Source of the DNA: Polyangiaceae bacterium
Lineage (GTDB): Bacteria > Myxococcota_A > Polyangia > Polyangiales > Polyangiaceae
DNA length: 64,000 nt
Reading direction: 5' to 3'
NCBI GenBank assembly: GCA_020633235.1
Contig: JACKEA010000002.1
Coordinates: 62,001-126,000, forward strand
Each line of letters opens with the position of its first letter. The stretch's first letter is position 1. The position numbers and the translations under genes were made by a program. This document shows positions 1 to 9,516 of the stretch, in pieces. The notes below the pieces were generated by a model. It was not told the DNA's origin. It was given only the letters and a program-made list of their open reading frames with translations, and ran no database searches.

Positions 1-570
1 TTCGGCCACGCGATCCGATAGCCGCTTGATGTACTTGTCGATGCGCTTGGAGGCGTCTCGCAGCAAGAGCAGGGAATCCCGCGCCAGCAGGATGCCGTAG
101 AAGGCTTGCCGCACCGACAGCTTGACGGCGTTCTTCTCCTTCTTCACCTCGTGCTCGCCGACCTTCACTTGAGCGTCGGCGGCGTCCCACAGGTTCGTGA
201 TCTTGCCGAACGTCCAGAGCGGCACCGCGCCCTCGATGCCCACCTGCCATGCGAGGGCCATGTTGCTGGTCAGCGATGCGTCCGTATTGGGGCTGTAGAT
301 GCTGGTTCCGCGAACCGTGGGCGCCGGCCCGATGCCCCCGGTGAAGGTGAAGTCGGAGTAGGGCTGGGTATGGGCCTGCCGCACCTGCGCACGCTTCTGC
401 TCCAAGCGCGCCCGAGCCTCGTGGATCTTCGGGTAGTTCTGCTCCGCCAGGTTGAGACAGCGCCTCAGATCGTAGCGCGGTCCGCTGACCTTCGCCGACT
501 CCTGCGCTCGCGCGGGGCTCGCGGCCAAGGTGCCGGTCGCAAGCAAGACGAAGGCCAGGGCAAAGCGCAT
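1..570 (-). CDS. TolC-family outer-membrane channel, N-terminal part (runs off the window)
   Basis: Translation from an ATG at 570 gives 190 residues and stays open to the window edge. It starts with a signal peptide (MRFALAFVLLATGTLAASPARAQ), followed by a helical region typical of outer-membrane efflux proteins: DLRRCLNLAEQNYPKIHEAR, then a tract with Arg/Gln-rich heptads, a conserved PLWTFGKI segment and another long amphipathic helix. TolC proteins form the outer-membrane exit duct of type I secretion or RND/MFP efflux systems. The gene lies 46 bp downstream of the NtrC-type activator on the same strand, so it may be in that transcription unit. The C-terminal half is missing, so the system it serves cannot be named. 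Confidence 0.8.
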   Translation of the reverse strand, partial: MRFALAFVLLATGTLAASPARAQESAKVSGPRYDLRRCLNLAEQNYPKIHEARARLEQKRAQVRQAHTQPYSDFTFTGGIGPAPTVRGTSIYSPNTDASLTSNMALAWQVGIEGAVPLWTFGKITNLWDAADAQVKVGEHEVKKEKNAVKLSVRQAFYGILLARDSLLLLRDASKRIDKYIKRLSDRVAE

Positions 571-616
571 CGGGCGCAGCCTATCCCGATTGTCTCGCGA
601 GCGTCGAGAGCTGGAC

Positions 617-2061
<1,445 letters not shown>

Positions 2062-2065
<4 letters not shown>

Positions 2066-3201
2066 CCCGACCCCCGACGGCTGGAGGGCGGCCGATCGGA
2101 GATGCGATAGCCGCGACGCCCCGCCGGCGGGGGATTGGAGCGCGGCGTGCCCGGCCGCTCGGAGGGGAGCGGCTCCCCGGTGCCCTCGCCCACCACCGGC
2201 GTGTACAGGTAGCCGTGCTGCTGAAAGACGCAGATGCGATTGCCGCCGTCGCGCTTGGCGTGGTGCAGCGCCGCGTCGGAAGCACGGAGCAGCGCGTCCT
2301 TCGAGCGCACGTCCCGCGACGGATACAGCGCGACGCCCACGCTCAAGGTGACGCGGAAGGGCCGGGAGCCCTCGCCGAAGAAGGGCCGCTCGCTGACGGA
2401 GCGCCAGATCCGCTCGGCCACGGTGACCGAGCCGGCGAAGTGCGTGCTGGGCAGCACCACGAGGAACTCGTCGCCTCCGAAGCGGGCCACGACGTCCACG
2501 TCCCGCACCGTCCGACCGATGGCCTCCGCGACGCCCTTGATCACGGTGTCCCCGGCGCTTCTGCCGTCGGAATCGTTGATGGCTTGCAGCCGATCGATGT
2601 CGAGCACGATGCACGCCAGCGGGTCGTGATAGCGCTCTGCCCGCTTGAACTCCTCGGCCAGCCGCGTGTGCAAGTAGCGGTAGTTGTAGAGCCCCGTGAG
2701 ATCGTCGTGAACGCTCAGCTGCTCGAGCTTTGCTCGCGCTCGCACCACGTGGTCGTGGAGCTTCTTGATGCGCAGCATGGCCTCTACCCGAGCGATGAGC
2801 TCACGCTCGTCGAACGGCTTGCACACGTAGTCGTCGGCGCCGATGCGCAGCCCCTCCACCCGACTCTGGGTGTCCGTCTTCACCGTCACCAACACCACCG
2901 GCAGGAACGTCTCGGTGGTCATGCCCTTGAGCAGACGGCACGCCTCGAGGCCCGATAGTCTGGGCATCAGGATGTCGAGCAGCACCAGGTCGACGTCGCC
3001 GCGCCCCACGCGCTCCACCGCGGCCTGGCCGTCTTCCACGGCTTCCACCACGAAGCCGTTGGCGCGCAGCATGCTGGACAGCAGCTCACGGGTGATGCGG
3101 TCGTCGTCCGCGACGACGATCGTGGATCCCACGACGGAGCGGGAGACCGGTCCGCCGGAGATGGGCGGTTCGCTCGCAAGAGGCGGCTCGCTGTCAACCA
3201 C
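2062..3201 (-). CDS. Response regulator with GGDEF domain (PleD-like diguanylate cyclase)
   Basis: 379 residues from a GTG at 3201. Receiver at about 26-145 (acidic cluster D32-D34, phospho-acceptor D76 in VLLDILMP, Lys in VCKPF), a short helical linker, then a GGDEF domain at about 165-325 with intact FGGDEF (242-246). An RDVD inhibitory I-site sits five residues before it, so product feedback is expected. It should make cyclic di-GMP under control of a histidine kinase that is not visible here. It is coupled to the downstream NtrC-type gene by an ATGA overlap. The start is uncertain because Shine-Dalgarno sequence is weak; GTG codons further in would remove only the disordered N-terminus. 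Confidence 0.88.
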
Positions 3202-3257
3202 GGCTCCGAGGGTAGCACTACTGCCGCGGAGTTCAGAAATCGGGGCGCGGGGGACGA

Positions 3258-5075
3258 CTACGGCATCAGATCCAGGGAAAGCCAAGCGTCTGCGCCGCCG
3301 CGCCCCACCCGCTTTCCGGCCCACGCCAGGACCGCAAGACAGCCGCACGGGTGTCGGTAACCGATGCTGCCTCGCACCGCGAGCAGCTTCCTCGCGCTGA
3401 GGTCGTGCTCCGAACCCACGCTGCTCGCGAGCCAGCGCGTCCATGTCACGCCGATCTCGCCGCCGGCGCTCACACCCGAGTCCGAAAGCCAACCCAGGGG
3501 CGGCTCCGAGAAGTCATCCGCCGACAGCCAGCGCGCGAGCACGGGCTCCACGTCGCCCCGGCTCTCCACGTGGCCGGAGACGTGAACGTCGTCCGGGCGC
3601 CCGAGACGCAGACGCGCAAGGGTGGTCGGCTGCCGCGTGGTGTCCACGTCCCAGGTCGACTCCACGCTGGCGCCAAAGAGCGTGGTGTCCGCGATGAGGC
3701 GCCCGCTTCCGAGCGCCGTCAGATCCTCCGTGGGACCGACTTCACCGCCCAGCAGCGTCAAGCGCAGGGCGTCCCGCGCGGCGAAGCGCCCGAGGGTGGT
3801 GTCGAGCCCTGCCGCCACGCGCAGCAGCGGTTCGTCCGGCGCGGGCAAGGTATCGAAGGCGGGCCGGCCGCCGCGGTGCAGCGCCGCGCGGGCGCCGCCA
3901 TTGACGAAGGGCTCCACGCGGTGGCGCAGCGGATCCGGCCCCGCGCCGAAGCTCCGCACCAGCGGCAGCCCGACGCGCGCGTCGAGCGCGCCCCAACTGT
4001 CGAGCCCCGAGTCCACCTCCGTGCTCGACAGCTCCAGCCCGTGACGGAGCCGCGCGTCGACGCTCAGCGGCCCCAGCACGGGGGCGAAGCCGATGGCCGC
4101 GCGCTCGCTGACCGCGCTGGAGCTCCGGCTCTCGGATTCGCGAAAGCTGGCCACGTCGCCGGCGAGGTCCACGCTGCCGTGAGCGCCCAGCGCCTCGCTC
4201 ACGCCGAGGTGCGCTCGCGGGCCGATCTCCCCCACCTCGTCCACGGGTGCGGCACGACGCCCCACGCTCTGGGCCCCCGCCGCGAGCACCACCCCGGACA
4301 CCGTCTCCGACAGCTCGAGCTCCGCGCGATCGAAGCGGCGCGCCGCCGGCTCGAGCTCCACCGTCCCCCGCCGCCCGCGCGCCCCGCGGATGGCGTCCAC
4401 CCGCCAAGCAACACTGCCCGCGTGGCGCCCTCCCGCGCTGCCGTGGGCGTCGAGCTCGAGCAAGCTCTGATTCAAGTGATCCCAACGCACGCGGGTGGAC
4501 GAGGTGGGCGCCGCCAAGCGCCCCTCGAGCTCGGCGCCGCCCTTCAGGTATCCCGAGGCGAACACGTCGAGCTGAGTGTCGCTGTCGCTGCCGAAGGGCA
4601 CGTGCACGCCAGCTCCGGCCAGAAGCCCATCGTCGCCCCGCCACGACAGCCGTGGCGGCAAGAGCCCCATCCGGTTCTTCGCCCGCAGCCAGAACCACGG
4701 CAGCCAGAACACCGGTACACTGCCGGCGTACACCGTGGGGTTCTCCAGCAGCAGATCGGTGGGCGGAGCGACCGTCGCCGAGTCGAAGGTGAGCGACAGC
4801 GGCGGGTCCGGACAGGGACAGAACGCCACCCGCCCGCGTCCTTCCACCTCCACGCCCCGAGGACCGCGCTGCAGCGTCAGGTGGTCGCTCAGCAGCCGGT
4901 AGCGATCCACCTGAATCACGACGTCGTCGGACAGCTCCAGTCGCTGCAGGCGGGTGTCCACCTCGACCTTCCCGGCGCGGAAGTCGACGCGGTACTCGGG
5001 CTCTTCTGCCGCGCGTGCGGGGAGCGCCCAGGCCATCGCCAGCGCGGCGATCCCGAAAGGCAGGAGACGCTGCAC
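3258..5075 (-). CDS. LptD/OstA-like LPS-assembly outer-membrane protein
   Basis: 605 residues from a GTG at 5075, with a clean signal peptide ending ALPARA. Residues about 28-110 resemble the OstA/LptA-like periplasmic fold (VDFRAGKVEVDTRLQRLELS, then DHLTLQRGPRGVEVEGRGRV). The motif VPVFWLPWFWLRAKNRMGLLPP at about 120-145 matches the LptD signature around the barrel entrance. The rest is rich in alternating short strands, as expected for a beta-barrel. LptD inserts LPS into the outer leaflet. At 605 residues it is shorter than enterobacterial LptD (about 780). Cys is scarce, so the disulfide arrangement of E. coli LptD is not evident. It starts 7 bp after the AMIN-like gene. Confidence 0.78.
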   Translation of the reverse strand: MQRLLPFGIAALAMAWALPARAAEEPEYRVDFRAGKVEVDTRLQRLELSDDVVIQVDRYRLLSDHLTLQRGPRGVEVEGRGRVAFCPCPDPPLSLTFDSATVAPPTDLLLENPTVYAGSVPVFWLPWFWLRAKNRMGLLPPRLSWRGDDGLLAGAGVHVPFGSDSDTQLDVFASGYLKGGAELEGRLAAPTSSTRVRWDHLNQSLLELDAHGSAGGRHAGSVAWRVDAIRGARGRRGTVELEPAARRFDRAELELSETVSGVVLAAGAQSVGRRAAPVDEVGEIGPRAHLGVSEALGAHGSVDLAGDVASFRESESRSSSAVSERAAIGFAPVLGPLSVDARLRHGLELSSTEVDSGLDSWGALDARVGLPLVRSFGAGPDPLRHRVEPFVNGGARAALHRGGRPAFDTLPAPDEPLLRVAAGLDTTLGRFAARDALRLTLLGGEVGPTEDLTALGSGRLIADTTLFGASVESTWDVDTTRQPTTLARLRLGRPDDVHVSGHVESRGDVEPVLARWLSADDFSEPPLGWLSDSGVSAGGEIGVTWTRWLASSVGSEHDLSARKLLAVRGSIGYRHPCGCLAVLAWAGKRVGRGGADAWLSLDLMP

Positions 5076-5082
5076 GGAAAGG

Positions 5083-5769
5083 TCAGGGCTTGGGGCCGGG
5101 CTTCTTCACGGCGCTCGGCGCCCGCGGGGCCGAGTGCACCGCCGCGCGGTCGCTTTGGCTCTGCCCCACCCCTAGCGGCGCGACCTGATCGGTCGCCACG
5201 TAGCTGTGACTCGGTCGCGGAAGACTGACCCGCAGCACCATCGTCCCGCGCGGGCCGTCGATCACGGTGTGGGTCGGCGTGACGTTCTCGCGCAGCTCCA
5301 GCACCAGCTGGGCGCCCGCCTTGTCGGGACGAAGCCGCGCGCGGCTGAGCGGCGTGTCGAAGAACTGCGTTGCCAACACGTGGGTGTTGTTCCACACGGC
5401 GATCTGCGCGCCGGTGAGCACGAAGGTGACGCGCCCCGGCGCCTTGCTCACCTGCACCGGCACCTTCTTGTTCACGTACACCCAGAGCTGGCTGGTGCCG
5501 TCCGGCAGCATCATGAAACCCGGGTAGGTCGCGATCGGCGCGTTCGGGTCGATCTTGCGGCGCTTCCCGCGGTAGTGCCGCCGCGGCTTCTTCGACCAGC
5601 TGTAGCCGCCGGTCACCCCCGGAGGCTTCTCCTTCTCCGCCGCCTTGCCCGAGGGCGCCTCCGCCGGGGCCTCACTGGGCGCTTCCGGAGCGCCTTGGCT
5701 CTGGGCCCAAGCCCACGCCGGCGCGAGCGCCAAGCCCACCGCGAGCACCACGCTGAGCCTCTTATCCAT
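5083..5769 (-). CDS. Secreted AMIN-like domain protein
   Basis: 228 residues from the ATG at 5769, which begins MDKRLSVVLAVGLALAPAWAWAQ, a typical signal peptide. An Ala/Glu/Pro-rich linker and a basic patch (SKKPRRHYRGKRRK) precede a beta-rich domain at about 85-195 containing VNKKVPVQVSKAPGRVTFVL and TRFFDTPLSRARLR-like strands. That pattern resembles AMIN domains, which bind cell-wall or envelope partners. An Ala/Lys/Pro tail follows. It sits 7 bp upstream of the LptD-like gene, which suggests a shared envelope role. The family assignment is by overall pattern only. An in-frame upstream extension lacks any start support and would bury the signal peptide. Confidence 0.6.
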   Translation of the reverse strand: MDKRLSVVLAVGLALAPAWAWAQSQGAPEAPSEAPAEAPSGKAAEKEKPPGVTGGYSWSKKPRRHYRGKRRKIDPNAPIATYPGFMMLPDGTSQLWVYVNKKVPVQVSKAPGRVTFVLTGAQIAVWNNTHVLATQFFDTPLSRARLRPDKAGAQLVLELRENVTPTHTVIDGPRGTMVLRVSLPRPSHSYVATDQVAPLGVGQSQSDRAAVHSAPRAPSAVKKPGPKP

Positions 5770-5831
5770 GCTCAGCACTTTCGCACGAGGCTCCGGCGAA
5801 AGCCAGAACCGGCGGCTTCGGGGACAGGGGA

Positions 5832-5884
5832 TGTTGGTCCGGCGCGGAAACATCGCGCCGCGCCGGGGGCGAAATGCCCCCGGC
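5832..5884. repeat. REP-like element copy 1 with a perfect 9-bp hairpin
   Basis: The segment opens with TGTTGGTCCGGCGCG, the right-half signature of the dispersed element described in the findings. It continues into two stem-loops. The second, GCCGGGGGC-GAAAT-GCCCCCGGC (5862-5884), is a perfect 9-bp stem with a 5-nt loop. It lies between two minus-strand genes, just after the stop at 5894, and may act as a 3' end or processing barrier. It has no U-tract. Confidence 0.6.
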
Positions 5885-5893
5885 AAACCCCGG

Positions 5894-7321
5894 CTACTGG
5901 GCGCTGCGGCGGCGGCGAAGCGAGGCTTCTTCGACGCGCTTGTCGCTGGACTCCGACTTCCGCAGTCCGCTGGCGGACTTGTAGATCTCGTCGAGCTTGG
6001 CGGTGATGGTCGCGTACACGCGCGCGTCGGGGCTGTAGAAGATGTTGCGACGAGTGCCGTCCGGCCCCTGCTGCAACGTCAAGTTCGCGTAGCCGACGGC
6101 GACGTTCATCTCGTCGATCACGTCCACCCCGACCTCGGAGTTGAACAACGTGATGACGGAGAAGTTGTTCGGATCTTGCACCGTGCTCGGGGTCTCACAG
6201 CCCGTGAGCAGGTTGCCGCACACCGGCCGATTCTCGAAGTCGTACTTCCACACCGGGCGCCACGAAAACCAGTTGGTCCACACCACCTTCTCGGTGATCG
6301 CCAGCTCGCCGATGAGGTCCAAGGTGACGTTGTGCGCAGCGTTCGCCGCGCCACCGAGCTGATCGCTCGGGAGCGCGCGGCCGTCAGGACCCATGCGAGT
6401 GTAGGCCAGATCCCCGTTGGTGGGCTGAGTGGCCTTGGTGAACCAGTGGCTGTAGCCGACGCGCCCTGTGAGCGCGAAGGTCTGCAGCACCGGCTCCGAG
6501 GTACCCATCAGGGGCACTTGCTGGGTCACGCCGGCGAGCGCGCCGACCTGAATGATGCGACCGCTGTTGGCGCTGTTCTTGGAAGTGGGGAACGCCAGCG
6601 TGGGGGCACGCAGGGCGAGATCCGTACGGATGTCCCCTTCCTTGTACAGATTGCGGGAGTACTGCGGGAAGATGGACAGATCGCTGAGCGTCCACTCGCC
6701 GCGCTTCGTGGTCGAATCGCTGTTGGTGAACTCGCGAATCAGATCCAGGCGCCCGCGCAGGCTGATGCTCTGGGAGGGATCCTCGGCCTCCCACAGGTAG
6801 TAGCGGGGCCCGAAGATGAACGACATTTCGTAAGTCGGGTTGCGCGTGAGCTCGTTTCGGCCGACGCCCACGGTCTCCGTCGTGGCGGAGTTGTCCCAGC
6901 CGAGGGAGGTGCCACGCCAGGGAAGCTTCTCTTCCTTGGCTTCGCCCCCGCCCGGGCCGCCGGTCTTGGCGCCGGTGTCGATCTGCGGATTGGCGCTGGC
7001 GCCAAAGCCAATTTGCGCGCCGCCCGTTCCGCCAGCCGGCGGCGGCGCTGCCGTGGGGGCGGTGCCGCCGGCAGGTGGCGGCGTGGCCGGTGCGGGAGCG
7101 GGCTGCTGTGTGTTCGAGGGCGGCGCCGCGTCTTCGGGCTTTTTCTCGCCATCTGGTGCCGCCGGCGGCGCTGCTGGAGCGTCTCCTTCGGCGGGAGCGG
7201 CGCCCGGGTCGGGCGGCGGCGGGGCGGGGTCGTCCTGAGCGTAGGACGGCATCGCGAATAGGACGGCGGACGCGGCCAGCGCGACCCCAATACCAAGGCG
7301 ACCCAAGCTTCGGCCCTTCAT
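5894..7321 (-). CDS. Putative outer-membrane beta-barrel protein, unknown family
   Basis: 475 residues from the ATG at 7321; GAGAGG lies 10 nt before it. Signal peptide (MKGRSLGRLGIGVALAASAVLFAMPSYAQ), then about 90 residues of Pro/Ala/Gly-rich linker. A C-terminal region with many alternating hydrophobic strands follows (EMSFIFGPRYYLW, SISLRGRLDLIREF, IFPQYSRNLYKEGDIRTDLALRA, GRVGYSHWFTKATQP, VVWTNWFSWRPVWKYDF). Aromatic girdle residues and the periodicity suggest a barrel of roughly 10-14 strands. I do not recognise the family. It heads the minus-strand block that continues into the AMIN-like and LptD-like genes, so an envelope role is likely. Two earlier in-frame starts would only lengthen the leader. 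Confidence 0.65.
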   Translation of the reverse strand: MKGRSLGRLGIGVALAASAVLFAMPSYAQDDPAPPPPDPGAAPAEGDAPAAPPAAPDGEKKPEDAAPPSNTQQPAPAPATPPPAGGTAPTAAPPPAGGTGGAQIGFGASANPQIDTGAKTGGPGGGEAKEEKLPWRGTSLGWDNSATTETVGVGRNELTRNPTYEMSFIFGPRYYLWEAEDPSQSISLRGRLDLIREFTNSDSTTKRGEWTLSDLSIFPQYSRNLYKEGDIRTDLALRAPTLAFPTSKNSANSGRIIQVGALAGVTQQVPLMGTSEPVLQTFALTGRVGYSHWFTKATQPTNGDLAYTRMGPDGRALPSDQLGGAANAAHNVTLDLIGELAITEKVVWTNWFSWRPVWKYDFENRPVCGNLLTGCETPSTVQDPNNFSVITLFNSEVGVDVIDEMNVAVGYANLTLQQGPDGTRRNIFYSPDARVYATITAKLDEIYKSASGLRKSESSDKRVEEASLRRRRSAQ

Positions 7322-7659
7322 CGAACGCATACCTCTCGTTGATTGATGCAAAGTGCAGCCTCGGCGCCACGCCCGAGCACAGCGCCCCCCGCCTTTTCAG
7401 CGCCGGAGGGCCTCTCACGAACGGTGACCAGCGTCAATCCGTGCGTGACGACCGCGTTCGGATCCCGAGACGGCACCCCAGAAAGCAGGATCCGTTCCCG
7501 CCCAAGCCGTTCACCTAAACGACTGAAATAGCGTGACTTTTTGGGTAGCTCCGAGGCCACGTTATGCAACTGTCAGCGGTGGGCGGGAAGATCGTCGCAA
7601 AGCTGACGACGCGGGTCTGGTGGAGCGAGCCGGACGAACCCTGTATGCTCCGCGCCCCA
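7322..7659. other. Divergent intergenic region (338 bp)
   Basis: No convincing gene is present. The region separates the minus-strand barrel gene from the plus-strand bactofilin gene and must hold both promoters. The only motif I can point to is the TATGCT hexamer at 7644-7649 in front of the bactofilin start. No palindrome or terminator stands out. Confidence 0.5.
7644..7649 (+). promoter_or_regulatory. -10 like hexamer TATGCT, 10 nt before the bactofilin ATG
   Basis: TATGCT ends 10 nt upstream of the ATG at 7660 and no Shine-Dalgarno is present. It belongs to the recurring TAnnnT-near-start pattern in this window. No good -35 box was found. Confidence 0.4.
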
Positions 7660-8004
7660 ATGGACGCCTCCCTGCCCGCCACCGAAATCACGGCCTTGCT
7701 GGGCCGGGGTACCCGTTTCGAGGGCAAGCTCCACTTCGAGGGTCGCGTGCGGATCGACGGCTTTTTCAAGGGCGAAATCCACAGTGACGACGTGCTGATC
7801 ATCGGCGAGGGGGCCGAGGTAGACGCCGAGATCGACGTGGCCACGGTGATCATCAAGGGGGGCACGGTCACCGGCAACGTGCGCGCAGCGACCTCCATCG
7901 AGCTGTACGTGCCGGCGCGGGTGAACGGGAACCTGCACTCCCCGGAGATCTTCATGGACAAGGGCGTGCAGTTCTCCGGCAGCTGCACGATGGCGCCGCT
8001 GTAG
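7660..8004 (+). CDS. Bactofilin (polymer-forming cytoskeletal protein)
   Basis: 114 residues. The body is the bactofilin right-handed beta-helix with regularly spaced Gly and short hydrophobic strands: GRGTRFEGKLHFEGRVRIDG, FKGEIHSDDVLIIGEGAEV, ATVIIKGGTVTGNVRAAT, IELYVPARVNGNLHSP. A short N-terminal tail (MDASLPATEITALL) and C-terminus flank it, as usual for the family. Bactofilins form nucleotide-free filaments that organise cell-wall synthesis, polarity or chromosome segregation proteins. The ATG at 7660 is preferred over the ATG at 7645 because the latter lies inside the -10 like hexamer. The gene stands alone, without the peptidase or ParB-like partners some bactofilins have. Confidence 0.88.
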   Translation: MDASLPATEITALLGRGTRFEGKLHFEGRVRIDGFFKGEIHSDDVLIIGEGAEVDAEIDVATVIIKGGTVTGNVRAATSIELYVPARVNGNLHSPEIFMDKGVQFSGSCTMAPL

Positions 8005-8269
8005 CGCCTCGCCTGTGGCGGAAGCGCCTCACCCCCTGAGAACCTCGGGGTCCACCGCGCCCGGCTCCTAGCTCCCCCCAGGACTCGCGCTTCCGACGCA
8101 AGCCCTCGGACTCAGAGCGATTTTTCACGTGCCCGGGAGCGGCGGCATGGCTCCTGCACAAGTCCACGCCATGCAGCAACCTGCTGGACCTCGCCCCGAC
8201 GAATGGTCATCGTGGGTGGAAGATCGCGGCAGGGGAAACCGTAAGTCTCGCCCAACGGGAGGGTTCTTG

Positions 8270-8887
8270 ATGAGCTCACGTCGTACCACCGTACTGTCCT
8301 TGCTGGCCGCCATGGGCCTCGCCGTCCTCGCTCCTCGCGCCTCCGCGGCGCCGGATGCCGAGGCCAAGCGCCTCATGAAGCTGAGGGACTCCGAGCGCTA
8401 CGAAGTGCTCACCAAGCACAGCAGCACCAAGGCCGGTTGCGCCCGCGTGCACATCGCCGCTCCGGAAAAGACGGTGGAGAAGGTCATCAAGGACTTCCGC
8501 CACTACGAAGACTTCATCAAGCGCTTCGACAAATCCAAGGTCGTGGGGCGCGACGGCGACAAGACCGACGTCTACCTGCAGGTGCCCATCCTCAAGGGCG
8601 CCGCGAAGATCTGGGCGGTGGTGCGCTTCGAGCCGATCAAGAGCGTGGGCAACGAGAAGATCCTCGAAGGCCACATGGTGAAGGGCAACGTGAAGCGGCT
8701 CGACGCCACGTGGCGTCTCAAGAAGATCGACGACGACGATACGCAGCTGAACCTCGAGCTGCTGATCGTGCCCAAGCTCCCCGTGCCGGGCTCGGTGGTG
8801 ACGGGCGAGGTCGCTTACGCGGCGGACACCGCCGTGGTGGGCTCTCGTGACCGCGCCGAGAAGAAGCACAAGAGCAAGAAGAAGTGA
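8270..8887 (+). CDS. Secreted START/SRPBCC-like protein
   Basis: 205 residues. The ATG at 8270 has a strong Shine-Dalgarno (GGGAGGG, 6 nt spacing) and opens a signal peptide ending ASA. The mature part looks like an SRPBCC (START/polyketide-cyclase) fold: CARVHIAAPEKTVEKVIKDF with HYEDFIKRFDKSKVVGR, then VYLQVPILKGAAKIWAVVRF and TWRLKKIDDDDTQLNLELL strands, and a C-terminal helix region PVPGSVVTGEVAYAADTAV. Such domains bind hydrophobic ligands in a deep cavity. A Lys-rich tail ends the protein. The ligand is unknown. Confidence 0.7.
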   Translation: MSSRRTTVLSLLAAMGLAVLAPRASAAPDAEAKRLMKLRDSERYEVLTKHSSTKAGCARVHIAAPEKTVEKVIKDFRHYEDFIKRFDKSKVVGRDGDKTDVYLQVPILKGAAKIWAVVRFEPIKSVGNEKILEGHMVKGNVKRLDATWRLKKIDDDDTQLNLELLIVPKLPVPGSVVTGEVAYAADTAVVGSRDRAEKKHKSKKK

Positions 8888-8893
8888 GCTGAG

Positions 8894-8922
8894 TTGACGG
8901 CGCGACGGTCGCGCCGTAGGGC
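8894..8922 (+). promoter_or_regulatory. Promoter TTGACG-17 nt-TAGGGC with palindrome in the spacer
   Basis: TTGACG (8894-8899) and TAGGGC (8917-8922) are separated by 17 nt, and the GTG of the next gene is 6 nt after the -10. A perfect 19-nt palindrome, CGGCGCGAC-G-GTCGCGCCG (8898-8916), fills the spacer. It could be a repressor site, or the 3' hairpin of the upstream gene whose stop is at 8887. Confidence 0.5.
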
Positions 8923-8928
8923 GCACGG

Positions 8929-9471
8929 GTGCGGATCCGCTGGGTAGTGACTGCGCTGGTGCTGGCGGGGTGCAAGCGCACCCCGCCGTCGGATCCGGGC
9001 CCCGGCGCCACCTCTGCGGCCGTGCCGCCGGCCGCGAGCAGCGCGCCGTCGGTGGCCGCCGCGCCGCCCCCCGAGCGCCCCGCCGTGAGCGGCTGCTTCG
9101 ACGCAGTGCGCCCGCTGCCGTCCGAGCCCAAGGCCGCCCTCGCGGCGTTGTCCGCAGCGTGTGCTCCCGGGTTCCGCCCATTGGGGGAAGCGGTCCGCGC
9201 CGCCCACGGCAACGCGACGGTGACGGTCGATGTGCCGGACCTGGCCTGCGTGCGGGTCATCGCCGTGGGCGCGCCGAGCGTGCGGGAGCTCGACGCAGTG
9301 CTCAGCGACGCGAAGGGCCGAGAGCTCGGCCGGGACGTGCTGCCGGGCCGTTTTGCCCTGGTCGCCGAGGGCGGGCCGATCTGCGTGCGCACCGGCGGGA
9401 CCCTCAGCGCGAAGGTGCGGCCGCGGGTGGGTAGCGGCGAAGCGCTGGTGCAAGTGCTGACGGCGAAGTGA
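8929..9471 (+). CDS. Small lipoprotein, unknown function
   Basis: 180 residues from a GTG. The N-terminus MRIRWVVTALVLAGC is a type II signal peptide with lipobox LAGC (C15), followed by a Pro/Ala/Ser-rich linker to about residue 50. The C-terminal domain has four Cys (SGCFDAV, SAACAPGF, DLACVRVI, PICVRTGG), probably forming two disulfides, and beta-strands such as ATVTVDVPDLACVRVIAVG. I do not recognise the fold. A canonical-looking promoter lies directly in front, so it is probably its own transcription unit. Confidence 0.7.
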   Translation: MRIRWVVTALVLAGCKRTPPSDPGPGATSAAVPPAASSAPSVAAAPPPERPAVSGCFDAVRPLPSEPKAALAALSAACAPGFRPLGEAVRAAHGNATVTVDVPDLACVRVIAVGAPSVRELDAVLSDAKGRELGRDVLPGRFALVAEGGPICVRTGGTLSAKVRPRVGSGEALVQVLTAK

Positions 9472-9482
9472 CGAGCCGCGGG

Positions 9483-9515
9483 GCGCGCCGGGCTCGCGCC
9501 GCCCCGACAAAATCT
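9483..9515. repeat. REP-like element copy 2 (left half)
   Basis: GGCTCGCGCCGCCCCGACAAAATCT (9491-9515) is the GACAAAATY half of the dispersed element. It fills the short gap between two convergent genes and touches the stop codon of the minus-strand gene at 9517. Confidence 0.55.
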
Positions 9516-9516
9516 G

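Noticed and set aside
7564..7659. N-terminal extension of bactofilin from an earlier ATG
   Set aside because: The extension has no ribosome-binding site, crosses the -10 like hexamer, and bactofilins normally start with a short tail.
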